NCBI RefSeq assembly: GCF_029962485.1
Contig: NZ_CP073638.1
Coordinates: 186,001 to 250,000 of the forward strand
Direction: 5' to 3'
DNA: 64,000 bases
Source of the DNA: Burkholderia cepacia
GTDB taxonomy: Bacteria; Pseudomonadota; Gammaproteobacteria; Burkholderiales; Burkholderiaceae
The translations under genes and the position numbers were made by a program. Under the pieces are notes generated by a model, which saw nothing but the letters and a program-made list of their open reading frames with translations, searched no databases and was not told the DNA's origin. Each line of letters opens with the position of its first letter. Position 1 is the first letter of the stretch. Shown here piece by piece: positions 33,776 through 45,700 of this stretch.

Positions 33776-36700
33776 ATGGCAGCACGCGCACGTACGGAAC
33801 GGCAACTTCGCGCAACGGCCTCGCGGTCGGTCCTGAATTCGGAGCTGAGCCCGCTTTACCGGGCGGTCGTGCTGATGCTCGCGGCGGGCGTGTCCGCGCA
33901 TGCGCATGCGGCGGGCATCACGAACCTCGGGCAGGCCACCGCGCGTGCGTCGGGTGGTGGCGCGGGCGGTGCCGGCGGCGTGCCGGGCATGCCGAATCTC
34001 GGCGTGTCGCCGCAGCAGGCGCTGCAGGCGAGCCAGCCGTCGATCCGCAACCTCGGTTATGCCGCGCACGCGATCGCCGCGCAGATCGCCGCGCAGCAGA
34101 ATGCGGCGGCGGCCGCGGCGAAGCTGCCGCCGACCGTGCCGAACGGGCTCGCGCCGGGCGGGCTGCAGGTGGCGGCGGGCGCGACGGGCGATACGAACAA
34201 TCCGGTTCTGTGGTTCAACGCGAACGCGCCGACGCAAAACACCGACGCGAGCGGCCACGTGAACGTCGACGTGAAGCAGACCGGGCAGAACGCGGTGCTG
34301 ACGTGGGAGACGATGAACGTCGGCCGGCAGACGACGCTGAATTTCGACCAGTCGGGCGGCACGCAGACGAACGGCGCGAACAACTGGGCCGTGCTGAACC
34401 GGATCAACGATCCGAGCGGGCGGCCGAGCCAGATTCTGGGGAACATCACCGCGCAGGGGGCGGTGTATGTGATCAACCGGAATGGCGTGCTGTTCGGCGC
34501 CGGGTCGCAGGTGAACGTGCATTCGCTGGTGGCGTCGTCGCTCGACGTGCTGAACATGAACAACTACAACCAGGCCCTGTTGAACAGCGTGCCGGTTGTG
34601 ACGGACAACAGTCTCGCGCAGGATGCGGCGGGGATTGTCGCGAGCAACAAGCAGTTCCTGAGCTTGCCGGCAGGAACGACGGGCGGGCTTGCGTATCCGG
34701 AGTCGGGCAGTTCGGGCGGGGTGAACGGCAACGGCCGGCTTCCGAACGAGGTGCTCGGTCTTGGCAACCAGGTCAACCTCACGTCGGCGAGCCAGTATCA
34801 GCCATGGGGTGACGTCACCATCGAGCAGGGTGCATCGATCACCACGCACGCGAACGGCAATGCGAGCGACGGCGGCTTCGTGATGATCGCCGCACCGAAC
34901 GTGACGAACGCGGGACATATCAAGGCGACGGACGGGCAGGTGGTGCTGGCGGCAGGCGTCGGGGTGAGCCTGCGGCCCGCGGGTGGCCTGCAGATCAATC
35001 CGCAGGTGCTGCTGCCGGAACTCAGCGGAAAGATCACGCTGTTGGGCCCGAACGGCCAGATGACCGACATCACGCCGGCCGGAACGCTGACCAATACCGG
35101 CATCGTCGAGGCCGCGCGCGGCAACGTGAACCTGCTCGGCAGTCGCGTCGCGCAGAACGGCGTGGTAGGCGTGACGACGAGCGTCAATTCGCCCGGCGCG
35201 ATCACGATTTCCACGGTCGACGAATATTCCTCCAACAATCCGACTGGGGCGGCCTATTTCGGGCAGGCGCTTCAGACGACGGATGGCACCGGTGGCGCCA
35301 ACGACTCACACCGCGCCGGCCTGCTGAGCTTCGGCCCCGATTCGGTGACGACGGTGATGCCGGACGGCAACGGCCAGACGACGCCATCGACGCCCGGCGC
35401 GACCTTCACGCCGGGCAGCATCGGCATGACGGCCGGCTCGGTCTGGTTCCAGGGCGGCTCGCTGATCGAGGCGCCCGGTTCGAAGGTATCGGTCGCGGCG
35501 CTGACGCCGTCGGCATCGGGCGCCCAGGCGCCGGCCGGCCAGACCGCCGTGCCGGGCCGGATTTATGTCGACAGCGGCGCGACGATCGACGTGTCGGGCC
35601 TCGCGAACGTCGAGGTGCCGATCGGGCAGACGCTTGTGACGGTCGACCGTATCGGCCAGAATGAACTCGCCGATTCGCCGCTGCTGCGCAACGGGTTTCT
35701 GCTCGGATACAAGAATCTCGTGTTCGACAGCACGCTGACGGGCACGCGCAGCGATGGCGTGTCGTGGGTCGGCAGCCCGATCCTGAACCTGTCGGGCTAT
35801 GTGAACCTGATTCCGCGCACAGTCGACCAGCTGCTGACCAATGGCGGCTCGATCACGCTGTCGGGCAACGAGGTGATGACCGCGACCGGCTCGTCGATGA
35901 ACCTGAACGGCGGCTATGTGCATGTCGACGGCGGGATCGTCAACACAACGCGCTTGGTCGATGCGAACGGCGCCATCGTGCCGATCGGGCAGGCGAGTCC
36001 GTACGACACCTATGTCGGCATTGCCGGCCAATTCATCGAATCGCATCCACGCTGGGGCGTGACGAAGTCCTGGTACAACCCGCTGCAGACGTCGGGCGCC
36101 TATCAGGGCGACTACATCGTCGGCGGCAACGCGGGCACGCTCGATATCTCCGGGCTGCAGTCCACCGTGCTGGACGGTGACATCAGCGCGCAGGCGTTTG
36201 GCGGCGCGAAGCAGATGCAGGGCAACAGCCTGCCGCGCGGCGGGACGTTCAACCTCGGCGCCGATCCGAAACTTGACGGCGCCGCGCTGGTGCACCTGAC
36301 GTCGAACAATAGCGAAGCTGCGTCGGGTACTGCGGGCCTTGTCGTATTGCAGGACAACGCGCCGCAACTCGCCGACATTGCGCCGGGTTTCTCGATCGAT
36401 ACGCCGCTCGACAAAACGGCGCTGCAGGCGCTGCCTGCGACTGATCCGCGCAATGTGCTGACGACCACCGTGGTGCCGGTCGCGACGTTGAACAATGGAG
36501 GCTTCGCGAACCTGAACGTCACCGAGGACAGGGCGGGCGGCAAGGGCGTCGTGGTATCGCAAGGCACGCAGCTGAATTTGCAGCCGGGTGGTTCGATTTC
36601 GCTTAACAGCCCGGTTCCTGGCGTCGACATCAAGGTCGAAGGCCGTCTGGTCGTGCCGTCGGGGTCGATCACGCTTTCAAGTGGCGGCAACGTCATCGTA

Positions 36701-39700
36701 GGGCCGCAAGGGGGGATCAGCGCCGCCGGTCAATGGGTGAACAACGACGTACAGGCAGCACCGGGCACGACGCCTGGCAACAGCCAGTTCATCAACGGCG
36801 GCACGATCTCGCTGTCGGCCGCGCAGTCCTCTCAAATCGTGAGCGGCGCCGGGTACATGGATACGACGGGGTCGATCCTGTTGCAGCCCGGCAGCGTACT
36901 GGACGTGTCGAGCGGTGGCGAGCTGCTGTCGAACGGCCAGATGCTGATGCAGAACGGCGTGCCGGCCGGGCGTGGCGGCAACGTGTTGTTGCAAACCTAT
37001 GCGGCGATTCCGTTGAAACAGTTCGGTCACGTGACGGACGGCGGCACGAACCTCCCGACGACGCAGCCGGTGGCCGGGACGATTGCGATGGGCGGCACGA
37101 TTCTGAGCGAAGGCTTTTCGGGCGGGGGCACGCTGACGCTGCAGGCGCTCGGGTTCCGGATCGGCGGCGACGCGGCGGCCGCGTCGCAGTGGGACGTGTA
37201 TCTCCCCGAGAGCTTCTTTGCACGCCAAGGGTTCGGCAAGTACGTGCTGAACGCGTACTACGATGCGACCGTCGCGCCGGGCGCGATGGTGAGCGTCTCG
37301 CAACTGAACCGTATTCCTGATGCGGGTGCGCTGCAACAGGCGGGTACGGGCGCGAACCTGGCGACGGGCGGCCTGACGTCGATCGGCCAGCTCGACGCGT
37401 ATCACCGGCAAGCGACGAACTTCGTGCTGACGGGCGGCAATGACTCGTCATGGCTGACGTCCGCGGCTGTGCGCCCGACGTACCCGGGCGTCACGGGTGC
37501 GGTCACGCTGTCGGAAGGCGCATCGATCCATGCGGATGCCGGTGCGAGCATCGGCCTTGGCTCGCCGGCGCAGGTCACGGTACTCGGCTCGATCGTCGCA
37601 CCGGGCGGGTCGATCACGCTGAGCGCGGACGGGAACGGCACGTATGCGCAGGCCGGGCAGTTCAGCACCGGCTTCATGAGCCCGAGCCAGTCGGTCTGGC
37701 TCGGCGCGAATGCTTCGCTCGACGTATCGGGCACGGCATTGGCCAATCCGCTTGCGGCGCCGGTCAAGATTGGCGCGACGACGGTCGTGCCGAACACGGG
37801 CAAGGTGCTGGCGGGCGGCTCCGTCACGATGTCGAGCGATACGGGTTACGTGGTCGCGCAGTCGGGTTCGAAGATCGACGTATCCGGCACGTCGGCGACA
37901 TTCGACCAGTTGCAGCCCAATGGCACATACGCGTCGCAGGCGGTGTGGAGCGACGCCGGCTCGATCACGCTGTCGGCGGCGAACGGGTTGTTCGCGGATG
38001 CGACGCTGGCCGGGCATCCGGGCGCCGTGCAGGCACGGGGCGGCACGCTGACGATCCTGCCGAGCCAGGCGAACCCTCAGAGCAACGGTTCGACCGCCAC
38101 CGCGCTCGTCGTGCGGCAAGACGGTACATTCGTGCCCGCGGGCCTGATGCCCGGACAGAGTTTCTCGTCGGCGATCGATTCGACCACCGGCTTGCCGATC
38201 GGGCAGTCGAGCGGCGTCCTTCAGTTCGCGGCGGACCGGCTCGACGGGTCCGGCATCGCCAATCTGGTATTGGGCAGCGGCATACCGCCCAACGGTGCGC
38301 CATCAATACCGATCCTGTTTGCCGGCGACGTCACGCTGTCGTTGCCGGAATCCGTGACGTTGAACACGGGGCGCGTCGCCGCCATCGGCATGGGGCAACT
38401 GTCGTCGCTGCTGTCGACACCCGCGCGCACGGCCGACGGAACGCTTGCGGCGGCCGCCGACGGCTTGCTCGCGCAACCGCAGCCGTCGTTGGGCACGACG
38501 GTCGAGATCGATGCGCCGTACGTCGCGTTGTCGGGGCCACCCATCCAGTCGCTGTCGCAGCAGTTCAAACCGGTCGCGGCACTGTCCGATGCGACGCTGA
38601 ACGTGAATGCATCGTTCATCGGTCTGAAGAACCAGTTCCAACTCAACAATTTTGCGCGTGCGAACTTCACGAGCAGCGGAGATATACGCCTGAGCTCGAC
38701 GAACGCGGGTCAGTCCCAGGCGGCCCCCGCGCCGGGGATTCTTTATACACCAGGCAATCTGGCCTTCAAGGCGGCGGATCTGTATCCGTCCACCGGCAGC
38801 ACGTTCATCGTCGACGCGGTCGGCCCGACCGATTCGGCAACGGGCAAACCGGCGCCGACGACGGTCACATTCGCGTCGAACGGCGCGTCCGGCACGCCGC
38901 TTTCCGCGGGCGGCGTGCTACTCGTGGATGCGACGAACATCGTGCAGGGCGGCACGGTGCGCGCACCGTCCGGCACGATCGTGTTTGGCGTAGGCGATCC
39001 GTCGAATGCGGCGACGCAGGCCCGGTTTGCCGGGTTGCCGCTCGTCGCCACGGACTCGGTCAAGCTGGCGAGCGGCAGCGTGACGTCGGTCTCGAATGGC
39101 GGCTTGGTCATTCCGTACGGCACGACGATCGACGGGGTCGAGTGGCAGTTCAATCCGCTTGCCGGCAACACGACGCCCGACCTGACCGCGCCGCCCGCGA
39201 AATACGTGGGCGTGAACGGCAGCAATGTCGCGCTCGACAAGGGCGCGACGATCGACTTGTCCGGCGGTGGCGATCTGCAGGCCATCGAATGGGTGCCGGG
39301 CACCGGTGGCACGCGCGATGTGCTGTCGCAATACAACGTGAGCTATGCAAGCGGCAAGGGCGGCACGGCCGTGCCGGTCAATGTCGGGGCCGGCAACGTC
39401 TATGCGATCGTGCCGGGCAAGCAGTCACCGGTCGCGGCGTATGACCCGACCCTTGCGCAGACGATACAGCCGTCCACCAATGACAACGGCACGGCAACGA
39501 CCGCGACGGCGACGATGGGCGTCGGGCAGGCGAGCCTGACCGACCCGGTCGGCAAGGCCGTGTATCTATCGGGTGTGCCGGGGCTGGCGCCAGGCTACTA
39601 CACGCTGCTGCCGGGCAAGTACGCGACGCTGCCGGGCGCGTATCGCGTCACGGTATCGAGCACGGCCGGCAATCTCGTGCCGGGCGCGAGCCAGGTGCTG

Positions 39701-42700
39701 CAGGACGGCACGGTCGTGACGGCCGGCTATTTCGCCGACGCGTTGACGGGCAGCCGAAGCGCGACGCCGACGCTGTTCAACGTGCAGTCGAACAATGTTT
39801 GGCAGCGGTACTCGCAATACACGCTGACGGGCGCGAACGCGTATTTCACGAAACTTGCCGCGACGAAGGGCAACGTGACGCCGCCGCTGCCGGTGGACGG
39901 CGGTCAACTGGTGCTGGCGGCGACGAAGGCGCTGACGCTCGGCGCGACGCTGAATGCGGCCGCCGGTGCGGGCGGCGCGCCGGCCCAGGTCGACATCGCG
40001 TCGCAGGACATCCAGATCACCGGTAACGGCAGCGCGGCGCTGCCCGGCTATCTGCAGATCGGCAGCGACGCGCTCGATTCGCTGAACGCGGGCAGCCTGC
40101 TGATCGGCGGCACGCGCGCGGCGACGACCAGCGGCGTCACGATCACGCCGATCGCGAACAGCGTCGTCGTGTCGAACGACGGAAACACGGCGCTGAAGGG
40201 CCCCGAGATCCTGCTTGTCACGAAGACCGACGGCAGCGGCACCGATCCGAACGCGGCGAACGGCTTGCGCATCGATGCCGGTGCGTCGATCGCCGCGCAG
40301 GGCGATTACCCGGCAGCCAAGGATCAGCCGATCGCGATCGCCGGCGACGGCGCGTTGCTGCGCGTGTCGAACGGCGCGATGGCGCCGCTGTCGCGCACCG
40401 GTGGCACGGGCAAGGGCTTGCTGGCGGTCGGCGCGGGCGCGACGCTCGCGGGTGGACAGGCATTGCTGCTCGATTCGTCCGGCGACCTGAAGGTCGATCC
40501 GTCCGCCGTGCTGTCAGCCAAGGCGATCACGGCTGACGGTTCCGCGATTACGTTCACCAACGCGAGCGGCGCGTCGGCGGCGAGCCTGCCGGGCTTCGTC
40601 GTCGATCCGGCCGGCCTCGCGCAGTTCGCGAACGCGCAGCAGGTCACGCTGCGCAGCTACGGCGCGATCGGATTCGTCGGCGACGTGAACGCGACGTTCG
40701 GCAACAGCGTCGATCTGAGTGCCGGCACGTTCACGAGCGATGGCGGTCACGTCACGCTGAATGCACAGCAAATCGCGTTCACGAACGAATTGGGCGCGGC
40801 GCCCGGCACGACGACGGCCGGAAACGGCACGCTGACGGTCAACGCGAAAGAGATCGACTTCGGCACGGGCACGAAGGCGGCAAGCGGCTTCGGTTCGGCG
40901 GCGATGAACGCGACGGGCGGCATCGTCGGCCAGGGTACCGGCACGTTCGACTTCGGCGCATTGCCGGTCACGCTCAATGCACCGGTCTACCTCGCCGATA
41001 CGAGTTCGGCCGCCACCGTGAAGACGACGGGCGCACTGACGCTGAACGGGGCGTCGGGCACGGCGTTGAAGCGCGATGCGGTTGGCGGTGCATGGACCTT
41101 CATCGGCGGTACCGTCGTCGACAACGGTGCGACGATCAGCGCGCCGGCCGGCAACGTGACGCTCGAGGCGACGACCAGCAACCTGACGATCGGCGGCGGA
41201 TCGACGGTCAGCGCGGCGGGCGTGTCGAAACAGTTTTTCGATGTGACACGCTACGCGCCGGCCGGATCGATTGCGTTGACGGCCGACGCGGGCACCGTCG
41301 ACGTGCAGGCCGGCTCGACGCTCGATTTCTCCGGGGCCAGCGGCGGTGGCGCGGCAGGCGCTCTTTCGCTGTCGGCGCCGCAACAGGTCGTGAACCTGAA
41401 CGGCACGATCAAGGGCGGCGCGGCGAGCGGCTATGCGGGCGGCTCGTTCTCGCTCAATACGGGCGGCGCGGCGGATCTCGATGCGCTGTCGAAGACGCTC
41501 GCATCGAGCGGCGTGAACCAGGCGATCACCGTCCACACGAAGACGGGCAACCTGACGCTGTCGCAGGGCAACACGCTCACCGCGCACTCGGTGCTGCTGA
41601 CGGCCGACGGCGGTTCGGGAAGGTCGGCCGATACGGCGAACGGCAACGTGAACGTGCTCGGGACGATCGATGCGTCCGGCAAGGCAGGCGGCGAGATCGA
41701 CCTGTACGGCCGCAACGGTGTGGACATCGAAGGTTCGTTGCTGGCGCGCGGCTCCGATCCGAACCAGCGCGGCGGCAAGGTCAATATCGGCACGACCGCA
41801 TGGTTCGACCCGACGATCGTCGACGCGAACGGCAACTCGGTCGCGTACAACGCGACCTATGGTTACGAGAACATCCTGCGTGCGAACGCGGGCGCGATCA
41901 CGCTCGGCGCGAATGCGCTGATCGATGTGTCAGGCGGGACGGCCGGCGGTTTGTCGGGCGGCACGGTGAATTTCCGCGCGCCGCTGCTGGCTGACAACGG
42001 CGTGAAGGTCAACCTGCCGGATACGTTCAACGACGGCAAGGGCATCGTCGGTTCGCGCGCGACGACGCTCGAGGCGTATGCGGTCTGGAGCACGACGGAT
42101 GCGACGACGGGTGCGAAGCACTTCGACGGTGTCATCGACCCGGCGGGATGGTACGACAAGAGCGGGCATCTGCTGGCTGGCACGTTCACTGCGCAAGGGG
42201 CGTCCGGCACGCCGGCGACGTTCTCGTTCGCGCCGGACGGTTCGGGCGGCGGCACGTTGACGAACCAGACTACCGGCGTGGCGACGAGCGTCACGCAGGT
42301 GCAGCTTCAAGGCGGTGACAAGGATATTGGTTTCGGCGGGCTGAACAACATGTACTTCGCGCCCGCGAGCGGCGGCGCGAATGCGGATCACCAGACTTTC
42401 TACGGATATCAGAACGGCGATGCGTCGACTGCGACGCCGGGCACGCTGATGGGGTTTGTACAGCACGGGCTCGATACGCTGGTCGATCCGTTTGCCGGCA
42501 AGAACATCGCGAACGCACGCATCGTGCCGGGGATCGAGCTCGACAACCCGAGCCCGGCGATCAACGGCGGCGATATTCAGGTGCTGACGAACTGGAACCT
42601 CGGGGCGGGTGCATCGCCGACGAATCTCGCGTTCCGGTTCGACGGGCAGGCGCCGATTGTGACGCTGCGCGCCGAGAACAACGTGAAGGTGAAGGCGAGC

Positions 42701-45700
42701 CTGTCGGACGGGTTCTTCCAGATCGCAAACCCGTTGGGTGGTGGAGGGACGATTCCGGTGCCGCCGTTGTCGACGTTGGCGGCGGCGCAGGCGATTTATG
42801 GCGCGCCGGCGGGGCACTATGGGTACGGACTCGCGTTTTGGACGAGCTATGGTCTGGCGTCCGGTCCGGGGCAACCGGTCGGAGGTGCGCCAGACGAAGT
42901 TGCCGAATACTATGCACTTTATACGGCGTACGCGAATTTCCTGGACCAGACCGCCACGAGCCTTTCGTCGGCGCTGGGACCAGGCTGGTCGCCGAACGAC
43001 ACCAATGTCGAGATTATCTATGGGATTCGGGTCTCCAACTCCAGCACGATGCTACCCGGTCAGCCAACGGCTCCGGTTGCGCCGACCGTGGCCGAGCAGG
43101 CGTCGAATCCTGGATCCTATCTGATCTATCTTAATCAGTATCAGAAGTATCTGTCCGATTCTGTACAGTTTGTGGTTCAGCACCAGCAATGGCCGCTGGT
43201 AACCAGTGTCGATGCACCAAAGGTTCAGCCTGTATCGGTCATTGCAACAACGACGATCAACGTGCCGGCAGTAACGGACAATACGCCATCTCCGACGTCG
43301 GTTGCGACCGTTCCCATTCCTCTTGTGTCTGCGTCGCTGACGGGCGGCTCGAGCAGTTCCTTCCGTGTAGTGGCAGGGGCGGATCTGAACAGTACGAATC
43401 CGCTGGCGCTTCAGGCGCGGACCGCAGGAAGCGGATCGAACGGCAAGAGCGTAACCTTCGACGGGCATACGACGTTCGTCGACAGCAACGGCCTGGCAAT
43501 TCTGGCGCCGACGATGATACGCACCGGTACCGGGTCGATCGATATCTCGGCCGGCAATGACGTCGCGCTGTTCGACAGCAGTTCGATACAGCCGAACAGT
43601 CCTGACATCACCGTTCCTGGCGTGATTTACACAGGCGGCGCGCCTGCGGCGGGGGCGCCGGCCGGCACGGGCCTGTCGATCATTCATGGCCTGAACAACA
43701 ATCCGGATATTCTGGTCACGTCCGCCGTCAATCCGGATTCGGCCGGCGATATCACGATTCGTGCACAGGGCGATATCACGGGCGCCGAGTATCTGACCGA
43801 TGTGAACGGTACCGTGACCGGACGTCCGGGCGCAAATATCAGCCAGTTCTGGTGGCAGTGGATGCAAATCGGCAATCCGACCGGCCAGGTCGGCGCAATC
43901 AATCCCGCGACGCAGATCGTCCAGTCCTCGATCAACTTCGGTGCGTTCGGTCAGGGTGTATTGAGCGCTGGCGGGAACGTGTCCGTGTCGGCGGGTGGAA
44001 ATATTTCCGACCTGTCGGTGTCGTTGCCGACCACGTGGTATCTGACTGGTTCGAACACGGATAACCCGACGGTCAATACGGTTGGCGGCGGCAACCTGTC
44101 GGTGCGAGCAGGACGGGACATTCTGAGCGGCGGCTATTTCGTCGCGAAGGGAACCGGAACGATCACGGCGGGCGGGAAGATCGGGTCGGATATTGCGGTG
44201 CCTTCGTCAGTCGACGGCCAGCCTGCCGTCACGATGGATACGCTGCTGGCGACACAGGACGGCGTGCTCGACGTAAGCGCGCGACAAGGCGTCAGCATCG
44301 GGCGTGTGTTCGATCCGTCGTATGTGCAGAGCACGGCACTGTTGAATGCGTATAGGCAGCAGGCCGACATGAAGGGCTATTCGTCCACGTCCGCCGTCAA
44401 TGTCGTGTCGACGACCGGTGACGTCGCGATCGGCACGCTCTCGAACATCAGCCTGATCGGCGGTGGCTCGGACGCATTCCAGGCACCGGGGCGCGGCGAC
44501 TTTTCGTCAGTCCTGCCGGCGTCGATGAACGTGACTGCGTTGACTGGCGGTATCACGCTGGCGGCCAGCGGCGTGCTCTATCCGTCTGCATCAGGCAACC
44601 TGAGTCTGATCGCTGATCAATCGGTCAATCTGTCGAGTGTCAATGGAATGGGTTGGGACGGACGTGCGGTGTTCGGTATGTTCGACATCGACCCGTCCGC
44701 GATGCCGTCGCCGTCGAAGCCAAATGTTCTCGTCGCGAACCCGACGATTGCATCGGCGGCGGCGCATGATCCGGTTGCCCTGCATGGCGACGATACCGTA
44801 CCGGCGCGGATCTACAGTTTGAACGGCGATATTGTTGATAGCGTACCGGGAAATACGTCAATCTTGAATGTCGTGGTTCCGGTAGTGATCGACAAACCGG
44901 CGTTGATCCAGGCCGGCCGGGATATCGTCAATTTGTCCTTCCTGGGACAAAATTTGCGCAGATCCGACGTGACGCGGATCGTGGCGGGGCGCGACATCTA
45001 CGATACGCTCGCGTTGGGCTTGCCTGCGCTGAATATCGGCGGTCCCGGCACGTTCGACATCGAAGCCGGCCGCAATATCGGACCGTTGGCCAATCTGTCG
45101 GGCATAACGAACGCGGCTGGCATAACCACCGGTATCAACGCGATAGGCAACGCAAACAATCCGTATTTGCCCCACGAGAGCGCGAACATCAATGTACTGT
45201 TCGGTGTCGGGCCAGGTATCGATACCGCTTCGTTCGTCTCGACGTATGTCGATCCGGCGAAGTCCGTGCCGGGTGTTTCCAGCGCGACGCCCGCGCTCGT
45301 TACGTTCATGGAGCAATACGAGGCGGGCCTCTCGGTCGATACGGGGCTGGTCAACGATCAGCCGGCGATCAGACCGTTGAGCGCGGACGAGGCTTGGTCG
45401 AAATTCAAGGCGCTGCCGCAGTATGTCCAGCAGCTCTTTGCCGAGCAAGTGTTGTTCAAGGTCCTGACCAGCGTCGGCGAGGATTACAACAACCCGGCCA
45501 GTCCGTACTATCAGAAATATGCACGTGGCTACGAGGCGCTCAATTCGATGTTTCCGGCTTCGCTGGGCTACACGGCAAACAATCTCGGCGGCGGCAGCAA
45601 CGGTGCGAACAAGCTGGCCGATACGGGCGACCTGGATATTCGCAGTACGACCATCCAGACACAACAGGGTGGTAACGTATCGATCCTTGGCCCGGGCGGG